Counted from the first letter of the stretch, positions 37,316-47,962 are shown. The stretch: 60,856 bases of DNA from Shimazuella soli (GCF_022511585.1 NZ_JAKWBN010000013.1:1-60856); one strand, 5' to 3'. Program-made: numbers and translations. The notes: generated from the letters alone by a model not told the origin.

Positions 37316-37600
37316 ATGACCACTCGAAGAAGAGCATTTTTAACTGGTTTCACCTTGTCCACAATTGGTTTTGCTACTTTTTTACTAGCAGACAAAAGGA
37401 ATAGACATAGACTATTCTACAAACTTCAACACTTATTTGAACCGAATGCATCTACATCATACCAAGAGCATAACCAAGAATTAAAAAGAAAGATAGGAAA
37501 CCCGGAACCTTGTGATGAAAGGGATAACAATATGGTATGGGAAGGATCTATGTATTCAGTCAAATATTATAACGAGGAAAAAGATAGTCATGATCAATGA
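37316..37600 (+). CDS. Small single-TM protein
   Basis: The 94-aa protein has an Arg-rich start (MTTRRRAF), one TM helix (about 8-25, LTGFTLSTIGFATFLLA) and a charged C-terminal domain. The positive N-terminus suggests the C-terminus lies outside or that it is a tail-anchored membrane protein. AAAGGGAGGG precedes ATG. No recognised family; YtxH-like small membrane proteins have similar size. Confidence 0.65.
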   Translation: MTTRRRAFLTGFTLSTIGFATFLLADKRNRHRLFYKLQHLFEPNASTSYQEHNQELKRKIGNPEPCDERDNNMVWEGSMYSVKYYNEEKDSHDQ

Positions 37601-37611
37601 TTTTCATAGTC

Positions 37612-37642
37612 AAAGCCTTCTGTAGTTGGAGGGCTTTTTGTT
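37612..37642 (+). terminator. Terminator of the small TM protein gene
   Basis: AAAGCCTTC pairs with GAGGGCTTT (one mismatch), followed by TTGTTATTT. Confidence 0.7.
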
Positions 37643-37803
37643 ATTTAAAAGTTTATTGGATAAGAATACCCAAGCTGTACATTTCTATTGGAAAAGTGTT
37701 GAAATTTATTTCATCATGTATTTTCATAATGTAAGAAGGATTAAAACAATAAAAGGATGTTTTCATTTTTCAAATATGTGTATTAGTTGAAGGGTGGTAT
37801 TCT

Positions 37804-38316
37804 ATGAACAAAATCTATTATAAATTGCCATATACCATTTGCATCATAAAAAGAGCGGATAAGATTCTTTTGATAAATAAAGATGCAAAAGTTTGGATGG
37901 GTAGATGGAATGGGGTCGGTGGGAAAATAAAAAAAGAAGAAACGCCTGAAGAGTGTATTATCCGAGAAGTTCATGAAGAAACAGGGATACAAGTCGCTCA
38001 AGTAAATTTTAAAGGCATAGTTACATGGCCAGAAGAAGAAAATACAAGAGGAGGAATGTATCTATTTTTTGTAGAACTGCCTCCTGAATATATATTGGAA
38101 ACACCGATTAAAAACCGAGAAGGAATCCTAGATTGGAAAGAAGTTTCGTGGATACTTCATTCGGATAATAGAGGAGTAGTAGATACGCTACCTAAGTACT
38201 TGCCTACTGTTTTGCGCAGAGTGGAATTATTTGAGTATTATAGCGTTTTTCAAGAGGGACGATTGCGAGAATGTACTTCCATACCAATAACATCAAACCA
38301 GTTTCCGATTAATTAG
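37804..38316 (+). CDS. NUDIX hydrolase
   Basis: The 170-aa protein has a complete Nudix box (about residues 40-62): GG...E.....E....REVHEETGI, matching GX5EX7REUXEEXGU. Such enzymes hydrolyse nucleoside diphosphate derivatives, for example oxidised dGTP (MutT-like) or other NDP-X. GTNW-type context WMGRWNGVGGKI precedes the box, as in 8-oxo-dGTPase-like members. GGGTGG lies upstream of ATG. Single gene; substrate unknown. Confidence 0.9.
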   Translation: MNKIYYKLPYTICIIKRADKILLINKDAKVWMGRWNGVGGKIKKEETPEECIIREVHEETGIQVAQVNFKGIVTWPEEENTRGGMYLFFVELPPEYILETPIKNREGILDWKEVSWILHSDNRGVVDTLPKYLPTVLRRVELFEYYSVFQEGRLRECTSIPITSNQFPIN

Positions 38317-38387
38317 TGAGAACTATTATGGATTATTATTTTCTTTGAAAACGGAGAATAAAAGTGGTGTCTGTAAAGATAGAGTTC

Positions 38388-38747
38388 TCATTTATGAATG
38401 GTTACAGGTGTACCAATACCAACTTTTCGACTGAGGTCTTCTACGTCCTTATTGTACATACGGATACACCCTTTTGATACCATTTTACCAATCGAAGAAG
38501 GACGATTTGTACCATGTATCCCGTAACCTTTGCGGGATAGTCCCATCCATAAGGTTCCATAAGGGCTAAGGGGACCACCTGGTCTGCTGTAGGGATAAGT
38601 TACTTTATTGATAATGACGTAATTGCCAATAGGAGTTTTGGTGAGCATTTTACCAATTCCTATCGGATAACTTTTTATGAGTTTCGTTCCTTTGTATAAA
38701 TAAAGCCTTCTTTTGGATAGGGAAATATCTATGTTTGGCAAATCCAA
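38388..38747 (-). CDS. L,D-transpeptidase (YkuD domain)
   Basis: The protein of about 119 aa is a minimal YkuD catalytic domain without LysM or signal peptide. Active-site motif: [20 protein letters not shown] with catalytic His and Cys, plus the R two residues after Cys. These enzymes form 3-3 peptidoglycan cross-links, often in spores (YkuD, YciB). The start is TTG 38747, with AAAAGGAG 4 nt upstream; GTG 38750 is too close to it. The lack of a signal peptide fits small spore-associated YkuD proteins. Confidence 0.88.
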   Translation of the reverse strand: MDLPNIDISLSKRRLYLYKGTKLIKSYPIGIGKMLTKTPIGNYVIINKVTYPYSRPGGPLSPYGTLWMGLSRKGYGIHGTNRPSSIGKMVSKGCIRMYNKDVEDLSRKVGIGTPVTIHK

Positions 38748-38862
38748 CACACTCCTTTTACCTTAGTATATGGATCATAGGCCCCGAAGGTGATATTACG
38801 AACTGAATGAAAAAGTTATAGCAGAAAGGAGTTCCGACAATGAAACTTAAGGAGGAATTTTT

Positions 38863-40326
38863 GTGAAAGAGAAAGAAAATAGCGCTTATTCAGCAGGTGA
38901 TGTGATTGAAGATGGGAAATTTCGCATTGAAACTGATTCTATGGGAGAAGTAAAAGTACCAGCAGATCAATTGTGGGGAGCTCAAACACAGCGATCATTG
39001 ATTCATTTCTCGATTGGAGATGACCGTATGCCTCTGGGGATTTATCATGCATATGGGTATGTGAAGAAAGCTGCAGCAAAAGTAAATGGAGTAGCTGGTG
39101 TTTTATCAAAAGAAAAAGCTGAGATAATTATGGAAGTAGCCGATGAAGTGATTGAAGGTCAGTTGGATGAGGAATTTCCATTGTATGTTTGGCAGACAGG
39201 TTCTGGCACACAAACTAACATGAATGTAAATGAAGTCATTTCCAATCGAGCTATCCAGAAGGTAGGAGGGGTTTTAGGCTCGAAATACCCTATTCATCCG
39301 AATGATCATGTTAACATGTCTCAGTCTTCCAATGATACGTTTCAAACTGCCATGCATATTGCTACAGTATTAGAATTCTCCAATCGTCTGATTCCTTGTG
39401 TGGAAGCATTGATAAAAGAAATGTGGACGAAAGCTGTGCAGTGGGTGGATGTGGTTAAGATAGGTCGAACACATCTACAAGATGCTACACCCCTGACGGT
39501 TGGACAGGAATGGTCTGGTTATGTCACTCAATTAAGAGATGCTCTCCAGCTCGTTAAAGACTCTATGTCTGGATTATATAAACTTGCTGCCGGAGGGACA
39601 GCAGTAGGAACGGGAATCAACACACTTCCCGATTTTGGGATAAATATAGCGAAAGAGATCGCTAAGCTTACTAGCCATCCATTTATTACAGCACCTAATA
39701 AATTTGCAGCCCAAGCATCTTTGGATGCAATGGTAAATGCTAGTTCAGCAGTGCGTGCACTTGCAGTAGCGCTCATGAAGATTGCCAATGATATCCGTTG
39801 GCTCGGTTCTGGGCCAAGAGCTGGGATTAATGAGCTAAGACTACCTGCAAATGAGCCTGGGTCATCGATTATGCCTGGAAAGGTGAATCCGACCCAAGAA
39901 GAAGCTATGATAATGGTATGTATACAAGTAATTGGTAACGACAATGCAGTTGCTATTGCCGGTTCACAAGGGAATTTTGAACTAAGTACAATGAGACCAA
40001 TTATTACCAAAAATGTGCTGCATTCCAGTCGAATCCTTGCTGATGCATGTGAAAAATGGCGTAAATACAGTATCGATGGGATACACCTTAACGAGCAAAG
40101 AATTGAGAAATATGTAAATGAATCGCTCATGTTGGTTACTTCTCTAAGTCCACTTATTGGTTATGATAAGGCTTCTGCCATTGCACACAAAGCATTTATA
40201 GAAGATATAACACTGCGTGAAGCAGCTATTGCTAGTGGCTTTATTACAGCACAAGAATTCGATAAACATATCCATCCTTCAAAAATGGTAGGAAATCCTC
40301 GAGAAGACTTAGGATTAAAAGAATAA
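38863..40326 (+). CDS. fumC: Class II fumarate hydratase
   Basis: The 487-aa enzyme interconverts fumarate and malate. The GSSIMPGKVNPTQEE signature loop starts at residue 333; TGSGTQTNMNVNEV and GRTHLQDATPLTVGQEW are the other active-site regions. It has a 20-residue N-terminal extension compared with typical FumC (about 462 aa), but GTG 38863 has a perfect AAGGAGG at 7 nt. It is convergent with odhB across a bidirectional terminator; together these give two TCA steps. Confidence 0.97.
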   Translation: MKEKENSAYSAGDVIEDGKFRIETDSMGEVKVPADQLWGAQTQRSLIHFSIGDDRMPLGIYHAYGYVKKAAAKVNGVAGVLSKEKAEIIMEVADEVIEGQLDEEFPLYVWQTGSGTQTNMNVNEVISNRAIQKVGGVLGSKYPIHPNDHVNMSQSSNDTFQTAMHIATVLEFSNRLIPCVEALIKEMWTKAVQWVDVVKIGRTHLQDATPLTVGQEWSGYVTQLRDALQLVKDSMSGLYKLAAGGTAVGTGINTLPDFGINIAKEIAKLTSHPFITAPNKFAAQASLDAMVNASSAVRALAVALMKIANDIRWLGSGPRAGINELRLPANEPGSSIMPGKVNPTQEEAMIMVCIQVIGNDNAVAIAGSQGNFELSTMRPIITKNVLHSSRILADACEKWRKYSIDGIHLNEQRIEKYVNESLMLVTSLSPLIGYDKASAIAHKAFIEDITLREAAIASGFITAQEFDKHIHPSKMVGNPREDLGLKE

Positions 40327-40341
40327 AAAGATGTAAAAGAA

Positions 40342-40384
40342 GGGTCACACCGTTTCTAGCGACAAGAAATGGTGTGACCCTTTT
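40342..40384. terminator. Bidirectional terminator between fumC and odhB
   Basis: GGGTCACACC (40342-40351) pairs with GGTGTGACCC (40371-40380), with inner TTTCT/AGAAA pairing and flanking A/T runs. Confidence 0.92.
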
Positions 40385-40395
40385 AATTTGGATTT

Positions 40396-41631
40396 TTATC
40401 CTTCTAATAACAACAACTCTGGATCTTCAATTAGTTTTTTTACGGTAGCTAAGAAGCCAACAGCTTCTCTGCCATCTACAATACGGTGATCATAAGAAAG
40501 AGCAATGTACATCATAGGACGATGTTCTAGTTTATCACCATCTGCTGTAGTTATGGTGACTGGTCTTTTTTGTATCGTATGCATACCTAAAATTCCTACT
40601 TGTGGTGCATTGAGGATCGGAGTAGAGAATAATGATCCAAATACACCTCCATTAGTAATGGTAAACGTACCACCTTTTAATTCATCTAATGTTAATTTAT
40701 TGGTACGTGCTTTATTAGCTAATGAAGCAATTTGCCGTTCTATTTCTACGAAAGTAAGAGAATCGACATTTCTCACAACTGGAACCACTAGACCTGCATC
40801 ATTAGCTACAGCTATTCCAATGTCGTAATACTTTTTGTAAAGAATATCTTGTCCGTCAATTTCGGAGTTAAGAATTGGAAATGCTTTTAGGGCACCGACA
40901 ACTGCTTTGCTGAAAAAAGACATAAACCCTAAATTAATATCATGTTTCTCGATAAATGCTTGTTTTCTTCTTTTGCGTATGTCCATTACCTTGGTCATAT
41001 CTACTTCATTGAAGGTAGTGAGCATTGCTGCATTATGTTGTGATTGTACCAAATTAGTTGCAATAGTTTGTTGTCTACGCGTCATTCTTTTTCGTTCTAT
41101 AGGTTTTGTATTCACTTCTTCTTGTGCAGGGGAAGTTGGCTCTGAGATCTGCTGTGTGCTTTTCTGATCGTTTCCATCGTCTTTTTTGTACAATTCAGCT
41201 TGAAGTTCATCCACATCTACGCCTTTTTCTCTGGCCAATTTTCTCATTGCAGGTGATGCGTTTGTTCTCTTTTTGTTAGAATCTTGTTTATCAGAAATGG
41301 ATTGAGTTGATTTCGTTTCTTCCTTTGTCTGGGGAGCAGGAGTTTTGGCTTCTGAACTTTCGCTAGTTTTTGATTCAGAAGTAGCTTCCGTACTAGCGTT
41401 TTCATCAAGATGGGCGATTACTTCTCCAACTTCTACATTTTCGCCTGCTTGTTTGATGATTTTCTTAACGACCCCAGCTTGTTCTGCCGAAATTTCCATG
41501 TTTACTTTATCTGTTTCAAGTTCTAGTAAGATATCGCCTTGTTTAACATAATCTCCTTCTTTTACTACCCAGTTCGAAATCGTTCCTTCTGTAATAGATT
41601 CTGCCAAATTTGGTACTTTGACCTCAGTCAT
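40396..41631 (-). CDS. odhB: Dihydrolipoyllysine-residue succinyltransferase (E2 of 2-oxoglutarate dehydrogenase)
   Basis: The 411-aa E2 has a lipoyl domain with lipoylated K42 (ETDKVNME), an Ala/Glu/Ser/Thr-rich linker (about 80-120), an E1/E3-binding domain (ASPAMRKLAREKGVD, about 125-145) and a catalytic domain ending DHRIVDGREAVGFL with catalytic His and Asp. AGGAGG is upstream of ATG. Located 26 bp after odhA; the lipoamide dehydrogenase gene is not adjacent. Confidence 0.97.
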   Translation of the reverse strand: MTEVKVPNLAESITEGTISNWVVKEGDYVKQGDILLELETDKVNMEISAEQAGVVKKIIKQAGENVEVGEVIAHLDENASTEATSESKTSESSEAKTPAPQTKEETKSTQSISDKQDSNKKRTNASPAMRKLAREKGVDVDELQAELYKKDDGNDQKSTQQISEPTSPAQEEVNTKPIERKRMTRRQQTIATNLVQSQHNAAMLTTFNEVDMTKVMDIRKRRKQAFIEKHDINLGFMSFFSKAVVGALKAFPILNSEIDGQDILYKKYYDIGIAVANDAGLVVPVVRNVDSLTFVEIERQIASLANKARTNKLTLDELKGGTFTITNGGVFGSLFSTPILNAPQVGILGMHTIQKRPVTITTADGDKLEHRPMMYIALSYDHRIVDGREAVGFLATVKKLIEDPELLLLEG

Positions 41632-41657
41632 GTTTGGTCCCTCCTGAAATTAAGCAA

Positions 41658-44465
41658 TTATGGTTCAACATGCAAAGCTTCTGTGAGAATTCGCTGCTGC
41701 TCGATATCATGTACATTTGCTTTTCCTGTCGCTGGGCTTGAACGATCTGGACGTCCGATATAAATGGTGGAAACATGATCAGATACTGTTTCTCGAATTT
41801 TAGGTTCCATATAAGTCCATGCGCCCATATTTTTCGGTTCTTCTTGTACCCACACAACTTCTTGTAGATTTTTGAAACGTTCGATTACTGCTTGGATTTC
41901 TTTTTTAGGATACGGATATAATTGTTCCACACGGATAATATGCAGCCAGTCTTTTTGATCTTGAGATGCCTCTAGTTCCGCTGATAGGTCAATTGCAATT
42001 TTCCCGCTACATAAAACTAATCGTTTTACCCGATTGGTTTTTTCTCCTAAGTCCGTTTCTTCTTTGATAGCTTGGAAGGAGCTGTTTTCCAATTCGATAC
42101 TAGGTGAAATCGTTCGTTTGCTCCGAATAAGGCTTTTAGGAGCCATTAAAATCAAAGGACGAGCTTCTTCTTTTCCAATCATAGAAGCTTGACGACGCAA
42201 AAGATGAAAATATTGAGCTGCACTTGTTAAATTCGCGATGACAACATTATTTTCAGCAGCTAATTGTAGATAGCGTTCCAAGCGTGCACTAGAGTGTTCA
42301 GGACCTTGTCCTTCGTAACCGTGTGGTAACAACATGACTAAACTAGAATCTTGTCTCCATTTTGCACGTCCAGCTGACAGGAATTGATCAATGATCACTT
42401 GTGCAGCATTGGCAAAATCTCCATACTGTGCTTCCCATAGAGTGAGGGTTTTTGGTGCAAAAAAGTTATAACCATATTCAAATCCGAGTACGGAAGCCTC
42501 TGATAACGGACTATTGTGGATTCCAAAAGCTGCTTTCACTTGTGGAATGGAATGCAATGGACTAAATGTTTTCCCTGTTTTGCTATCATGTAATACAAGA
42601 TGTCGGTGAGCGAATGTTCCTCTTTCGGTATCCTGACCAGTAAAGCGAATTGCTGTACCTTCATTTAAAATCGTAGCAAATGCTAATGTCTCTGCTAATG
42701 CCCAATCCACTTTCTCTTCATCATCTAATAAGTTGATACGTCTTGATAATGTACGTTCTAATTTTGGATATGAGGTAAAAGATTCAGGTCTCTTTAACAG
42801 AGAATGATTGATTTCTTTGAGTAATTCAATCGAAACGCCAGTATTTATTTCTGTTGCTGGTTCTAACTCTGATTTAGGGTAGTGATCTGATCCTACATCG
42901 GTGCCTTGTTTCATTTTTTTATGTGCAGCTTGTAATTTTTCTCTTATGTTGTCTTGCCATTGTTTTATGTCCGTTTCTTTGATTATCTTTGAAGAACTTA
43001 GTTTTTCTGCATATTGTGCACTGATAGTAGGATGATTATGGATAATTTCATACATGAGTGGTTGGGTAACGGTTGGATCATCCATTTCGTTGTGCCCAAA
43101 TCGACGATACCCTATCAGGTCAATTAGGAAATCTTTTTGAAATCGTGTCCGATATTCGCAAGCAAGGCGAATCGCAGCTAGACATGCTTCAGGATCATCC
43201 GCATTTACATGGACAATTGGGATTTCAAAACCTTTGGCAAGATCACTTGAGTAAACAGTGGATCGTGAATCTCTTGTATCTGTAGTAAAGCCCAACTGGT
43301 TGTTTGCGATAATATGGATGGTTCCACCTGTTTGGTATCCTGTCAATTGGCTTAAGTTTAGCGTTTCTGCTACTACTCCTTCTCCAGGAAAGGCGGCATC
43401 TCCATGGATCAATAACGCAATAGCTTTGCTTGTATCTTGCACAGGGTAGCCTGGTTGGCTTCGGTCTTCTTGAGCTGCTCGAGTAAATCCTTCCACTACA
43501 GGATTTACAAATTCCAAATGGCTTGGGTTATTGGCTAAGGTTAAACGGATATGAAAACTGTCTTTGCCATCTATATTTCGATCTCCACCTAGGTGGTATT
43601 TCACATCGCCAGTCCAACCAAAATTAATTCCCATGGATCCTTCAGAAGGAACAATATCTTTGTTGGTGGAGTGGTGAAATTCGGAAAATATTTTTTCATA
43701 TGGTTTTCCAAGAATATGAGCTAGTACATTTAATCGACCGCGGTGAGCCATCCCCATCATGACATGACGAACACCCATTTGAGAACTAGTTCGAATCAGT
43801 TCATCAATCATGGGTACTAACATGTCCACACCTTCTATGGAAAAACGCTTTTGACCAGTAAATGTACGCTGCAAGAACTTCTCAAATTCATCTACTTCCA
43901 TCAGTCTTTTCAGTAGTTCTGATCGTATTTCGGTAGAAAAGTCAGGATAGAATTTTTTCGTTTCTACACTTGAATAAAGCCATTCTCGTTCTTCTTGATT
44001 ATGCACATGGCTAAATTCATACGCCAGCGACTTTGTATAAACATTTTGTAGATGATGAATTACATCTAATGCAGTGGATACGTGTTCAGTAGAACCCGTC
44101 CAAATTAATTCAGCTGAGATTTTACTTAAATCTTCTTCATTCAAACCATATTCATTATGGTTAGGGAGAGCATGTTCTTGTTTTACTAGTGGATTAATAT
44201 TTGCAGATAAATGACCATAAGTGCGGATATATTGCACTAATTTTTCTGCTGAAATAACCTTTTTTACGTCTGTTTCCATCTCTAATGTTGGTTGGTTGTT
44301 CTCCACCATGACTGGAGAACCCCACTGTTCAAAAAGAACTTTTAAGGTGGAGTCTACAGATTCTGGATCTTTGTTGTATTGTTCATACTGGCCTAAGATG
44401 TAAGCCAAGTTAGGTCCATGCAAATCTTTCCATGGTGTCTCCTTTTTAGCTTGATCATTTGGCAT
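41658..44465 (-). CDS. odhA: 2-oxoglutarate dehydrogenase E1 component
   Basis: The 935-aa thiamine-diphosphate enzyme decarboxylates 2-oxoglutarate and transfers succinyl to E2. Visible regions: WKDLHGPNLAYILGQYEQY N-terminus, GMAHRGRLNVLAHI, HLGGDRNIDGK, HGDAAFPGEGVVAETLNLS (ThDP GDGxx motif) and PHGYEGQGPEHSS. ATG 44465 follows GGAGGAGC at 8 nt; the frame to 44498 starts before that site. First gene of the odhAB operon. Confidence 0.97.
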   Translation of the reverse strand: MPNDQAKKETPWKDLHGPNLAYILGQYEQYNKDPESVDSTLKVLFEQWGSPVMVENNQPTLEMETDVKKVISAEKLVQYIRTYGHLSANINPLVKQEHALPNHNEYGLNEEDLSKISAELIWTGSTEHVSTALDVIHHLQNVYTKSLAYEFSHVHNQEEREWLYSSVETKKFYPDFSTEIRSELLKRLMEVDEFEKFLQRTFTGQKRFSIEGVDMLVPMIDELIRTSSQMGVRHVMMGMAHRGRLNVLAHILGKPYEKIFSEFHHSTNKDIVPSEGSMGINFGWTGDVKYHLGGDRNIDGKDSFHIRLTLANNPSHLEFVNPVVEGFTRAAQEDRSQPGYPVQDTSKAIALLIHGDAAFPGEGVVAETLNLSQLTGYQTGGTIHIIANNQLGFTTDTRDSRSTVYSSDLAKGFEIPIVHVNADDPEACLAAIRLACEYRTRFQKDFLIDLIGYRRFGHNEMDDPTVTQPLMYEIIHNHPTISAQYAEKLSSSKIIKETDIKQWQDNIREKLQAAHKKMKQGTDVGSDHYPKSELEPATEINTGVSIELLKEINHSLLKRPESFTSYPKLERTLSRRINLLDDEEKVDWALAETLAFATILNEGTAIRFTGQDTERGTFAHRHLVLHDSKTGKTFSPLHSIPQVKAAFGIHNSPLSEASVLGFEYGYNFFAPKTLTLWEAQYGDFANAAQVIIDQFLSAGRAKWRQDSSLVMLLPHGYEGQGPEHSSARLERYLQLAAENNVVIANLTSAAQYFHLLRRQASMIGKEEARPLILMAPKSLIRSKRTISPSIELENSSFQAIKEETDLGEKTNRVKRLVLCSGKIAIDLSAELEASQDQKDWLHIIRVEQLYPYPKKEIQAVIERFKNLQEVVWVQEEPKNMGAWTYMEPKIRETVSDHVSTIYIGRPDRSSPATGKANVHDIEQQRILTEALHVEP

Positions 44466-44856
44466 TTGGATAGCTCCTCCTATTTTTACATTTCTCAAAA
44501 CTATTATGTACCAAAATAAAGGTCAGAAATCTCACTGCTAATCCTTATTTTGGCGTAAAAGGTTAGTAATGCTGTCACATCATATTATTATAGCTCTTGG
44601 AATGACATGAAAATGCATTTTTCGTTTCCTTTCAACTAGAATTCTAACAAAATTTCTAATCAATTGTACTGTTTGGTCTTTATTTTTTTAAAAAGCTTTA
44701 TTCTGAGGGGACTCATATTTTACAATCACGACTAATTCAACTTCATTTCTAGTATACACTTCCTTTATAAGGGATGTTTATCAGTTATATTGGGATTTAG
44801 TGGAAGTGTCTATAGCTTATTATACGAGATTATAAAAAGTTCTAGTTATTCATATC
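44466..44856. other. Intergenic region upstream of odhA
   Basis: It holds the odhA promoter on the minus strand and the tail of the Tm-1-like operon. No RNA motif or clear operator was recognised. Confidence 0.35.
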
Positions 44857-44895
44857 AAAACCCCACTTTCGATTCTTCAATCAAAAGTGGGGTTA
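44857..44895 (-). terminator. Terminator of the Tm-1-like operon
   Basis: AACCCCACTTTC pairs with GAAAGTGGGGTT-type sequence (44859-44870 with 44883-44894), followed on the minus strand by TTTTGATATG. Confidence 0.85.
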
Positions 44896-44906
44896 GTGTC
44901 TAAATC

Positions 44907-45737
44907 TTAAATTACAGTTGCTTTAAATTGTTCTACTTGTGATTGAATCGCAACTTCTGTAGCTAGCCGTTCAATACTAGAAGCACCAAAGAAACCAGCA
45001 ATTCCATTGGTTAATTCAAAGATTTTTTCTACATCCGATGGTTCTGCAATAGGTCCTCCATGACATAAAATCAAGATCGATGGATTAATCTTTTTTGCTG
45101 AGTCGTGGATCGCTTGAATTCGCTCAGCAGCTTTTTCTAGTGTTAAAGCGGTTTCAGCTCCTATTGAACCTTTCGTTGTTAATCCCATATGGGCTACCAA
45201 CACATCAGCACCTGCTTCTGTCATTGCGATAGCTTGTGCTTCATCAAATACATAAGGACATGTAAGTAAGTCAAGCTCATGGGCAAGCCGGATCATTTCT
45301 ACTTCTAAATCAAATCCCATTCCTGTCTCTTCTAAATTCTGGCGGAAGACCCCATCAATCAATCCTACTGTTGGAAAATTTTGCACCCCGTCAAAACCGG
45401 TTTCTTTTAATTGCCGCAAAAAAACGGGCATCTGTCGGAATGGATCAGTACCACAAACACCTGCGAGTACAGGAATAGATTGTACAATTGGTAAGACCTC
45501 GCCAGCCATTTCCATGACAATTGCGTTTGCATCTCCATAGGGTAGGAGACCGGCAAGAGAACCTCGTCCTGCCATCCGATAACGACCAGAGTTATAAATG
45601 ATGATGATATCAGCTCCACCGCGTTCTGCAAATTTCGCTGACATTCCATTACCTGCACCACAACCAATGATAGGTTTGTTTGATTGTAGGGTAGCATCTA
45701 GTTTTTTTAATGATTCATCACGCAAGATAAATGGCAT
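44907..45737 (-). CDS. TIM-barrel PEP-hydrolase-like protein (C-terminal half of Tm-1 family)
   Basis: The 276-aa TIM barrel is of the phosphoenolpyruvate hydrolase-like/isocitrate lyase-like superfamily: [68 protein letters not shown] and [11 protein letters not shown]. Its start lies 2 bp after the stop of the UPF0261 gene, so translation is coupled. In plant Tm-1 and some bacteria the same two domains are fused. Enzymatic activity has not been firmly defined. Confidence 0.88.
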   Translation of the reverse strand: MPFILRDESLKKLDATLQSNKPIIGCGAGNGMSAKFAERGGADIIIIYNSGRYRMAGRGSLAGLLPYGDANAIVMEMAGEVLPIVQSIPVLAGVCGTDPFRQMPVFLRQLKETGFDGVQNFPTVGLIDGVFRQNLEETGMGFDLEVEMIRLAHELDLLTCPYVFDEAQAIAMTEAGADVLVAHMGLTTKGSIGAETALTLEKAAERIQAIHDSAKKINPSILILCHGGPIAEPSDVEKIFELTNGIAGFFGASSIERLATEVAIQSQVEQFKATVI

Positions 45738-45739
45738 TT

Positions 45740-46960
45740 TTAGTCCCTCATTTCTTCTTCAATAAATTCAAGTAATTTTTCAGTTATTCGATTAGAAAAT
45801 TCTTCATCATTAATATTGCAATCTATCTCATAAACGGGTATATTGTTGCGGATTTTATCTTTAATGGTCTGAAAGAGAGCATCATTTGCATTTGGATTCC
45901 AAAATAGTCCATCTGGAGAATCTAATTCGGAAATTCCTTTTAGAGGTAAAAATACAGCGACAGGTCCTGCTGCCTGATTTAATTTTTTTGCTAGCAGAGA
46001 GCCTAATCTTTGATTCTCATCGGGGGTGGTGCGCATCAAAGTAACATTGGAATTCCATTCGTAGAGCTGTCGATTTTTAAATCGATCAGGAACGGTATTT
46101 ATTCCCCAAAAATTAACCATGTCAAGGCACCCAGGTGCTATTACTTGGGGAATGCCTATTTTTGCTGCAGAATCTAAACGCGTTGGACCCGCACTTAAAA
46201 CACCACCAACTAAATAATCTGCTAACTCAGTTGGTGTTACATCTAGCACACCTCGTATAAAACCCTTTTCAATAAGTGACTCCATTGTTTTCCCGCCAGT
46301 TCCAGTAGCATGAAAAACCATGATTTCAAATCCTTTTTCTTCTAGTTTGTTTTTGCATCGGTTTACGAGTGTTGTTGTATTTCCGAACATCGAAGCAGTA
46401 ATAATCGGTCTGCTTGGTATTTCGGGAACACCCGTCTGAAGCATGCCGACAAGTGCTCCGACAGCGTTTGCATATATTTGAGCACTTACACGATTTAATC
46501 CAGAAACATCTAAAATGGAAGGGAACATGACTACATCACTAAACCCAACGTAAGGAAGGGTATCACCAGCAGCTACTGTACTAACCATTACTTTTGGTAT
46601 TCCAATGGGAAGTTCTCTTAATCCAGCTGAGCCAATAATGGTACCATTCGTTCCTCCCATTGAAAAGCCAGCATGAATTTGACCTTTTTCAAATAACTTT
46701 TTCATTATGACAGCGATTCCTTTTGTCATCACATTCATAGCTTTTGATTTATCTCTTTGTTTGCGGAGTTCTTCTAGATTAGAGCCCCCAGCATTAGCAA
46801 CTTGGCTTGCTGGGATATCAGGTTCTAAAGTCGGTTCACCGAGTACTCCTGTGTTAATGATTAATGTTCGGTAACCTCTTTGTTCTATTTCACTTTGGAT
46901 AAAAGCATAATCGCTTCCTTTTGTATCCATTGCTCCAATAATGGCTACAGTTTTAGTCAC
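45740..46960 (-). CDS. UPF0261/Tm-1-like ATP-binding protein (N-terminal half)
   Basis: The 406-aa protein is of the UPF0261 family: [16 protein letters not shown] start, [23 protein letters not shown] (nucleotide-binding region, about 98-122), [15 protein letters not shown] and [12 protein letters not shown]. In the tomato virus-resistance protein Tm-1 this domain binds ATP and, in tobamovirus resistance, the viral helicase. GTG start with GGAGGAG upstream. It forms a tight two-gene operon with the TIM-barrel partner. Confidence 0.9.
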   Translation of the reverse strand: MTKTVAIIGAMDTKGSDYAFIQSEIEQRGYRTLIINTGVLGEPTLEPDIPASQVANAGGSNLEELRKQRDKSKAMNVMTKGIAVIMKKLFEKGQIHAGFSMGGTNGTIIGSAGLRELPIGIPKVMVSTVAAGDTLPYVGFSDVVMFPSILDVSGLNRVSAQIYANAVGALVGMLQTGVPEIPSRPIITASMFGNTTTLVNRCKNKLEEKGFEIMVFHATGTGGKTMESLIEKGFIRGVLDVTPTELADYLVGGVLSAGPTRLDSAAKIGIPQVIAPGCLDMVNFWGINTVPDRFKNRQLYEWNSNVTLMRTTPDENQRLGSLLAKKLNQAAGPVAVFLPLKGISELDSPDGLFWNPNANDALFQTIKDKIRNNIPVYEIDCNINDEEFSNRITEKLLEFIEEEMRD

Positions 46961-47361
46961 GGTTTTCTCCTCCTCCGATAAAATGAGTAATTAAATAGTA
47001 GTAAAAATAAAAATGCGCAATTATTCAAGAATGTTGCTCTTGGTGTAATTATTATATTATTAAAACAACTATTTTCATATATAAAGAGCAAAAAAAGGAA
47101 AATTAACTAAATATAACAAGTTTTCAGGAAAATATTATAAATAATAATATAAATAGATGATAAAAATAAATTCGTATAATAAAATGAAGTTTTGTTTCTC
47201 GTGGGAAAATGCTTGAGCGTTAACAAATATATGTTTTGCCGATACTCTTGTAAGTATTGTTGCGCATTCTCATCAAATCCTCACAATCTTTTGGTATCGT
47301 CTTTAATAAATGGTTATTTGTCATTTAGAAGGTGTGAATTTACGAGAAGGTGTGTGAGGAT
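46961..47361. other. AT-rich divergent intergenic region
   Basis: It separates the Tm-1-like operon (minus) from the YdhK lipoprotein gene (plus). GCTTGAGCGTTAACA (about 47212-47226) vaguely recalls a cre site but fits only its right half. No other motif was recognised. Confidence 0.35.
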
Positions 47362-47943
47362 ATGAAAAAAACTTTTGTGTGTTTCTCTCTTGTTATCATT
47401 TTCATACTCAGTGGATGTGCAAATGATCAATCAAACAGTACTTCAGTTAAAAATCCAACTGAATCGAAACAGCATGAAATGGATCATTCGCAAATGAATC
47501 ATTCTAATATGGATCACTCTAGTAGTGATGAACTTCCTAAGGGATTAAAAAATGCCATAAATCCAAAATATAAGGTTGGCAGTAGAGTTAGAATATTAGA
47601 TAGTCATATGACAGGAATGAAAGGGTCGATAGCTACTATAGTAGGTGCTTATGACACAACCGCTTACATTGTTTCTTACAATCCTACAACAGGTGGACCA
47701 GTTGTAAAGGATCATAAATGGGTAATCCAAGAGGAAATTCAAAATGCCAGTAACCAACCCCTAAAAAAGGGAACAGCAGTAAAACTAAATGCGGATCATA
47801 TGAAAGGCATGCAAGGCGCAACAGCTATTATTGAATCTGAGGAAAAGACAACCGTATATATGGTGGATTATACTCCTACAACAGGCGGACCAATGGTAAA
47901 GAATCATAAGTGGGTAACAGAAGAGGAACTTTCAACTAATTGA
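47362..47943 (+). CDS. YdhK/CopL-like lipoprotein with two DUF1541 repeats
   Basis: The 193-aa lipoprotein has lipobox LSGC (Cys near 18), a Met/His-rich segment (about 38-55: EMDHSQMNHSNMDHSS) typical of copper-binding surface proteins, then two DUF1541 repeats (about 63-118 and 128-185) each ending YTPTTGGP-VKDHKWV-like. Staphylococcal CopL belongs to this family and binds copper. ATG 47362 follows AAGGTGTGTGAGG. It directly precedes a two-component system that may control it (inference). Confidence 0.88.
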   Translation: MKKTFVCFSLVIIFILSGCANDQSNSTSVKNPTESKQHEMDHSQMNHSNMDHSSSDELPKGLKNAINPKYKVGSRVRILDSHMTGMKGSIATIVGAYDTTAYIVSYNPTTGGPVVKDHKWVIQEEIQNASNQPLKKGTAVKLNADHMKGMQGATAIIESEEKTTVYMVDYTPTTGGPMVKNHKWVTEEELSTN

Positions 47944-47962
47944 GATTTTATATTTAAAAGTG

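Noticed and set aside
47212-47226. Catabolite-responsive element
   Set aside because: Only the right half fits the cre consensus.
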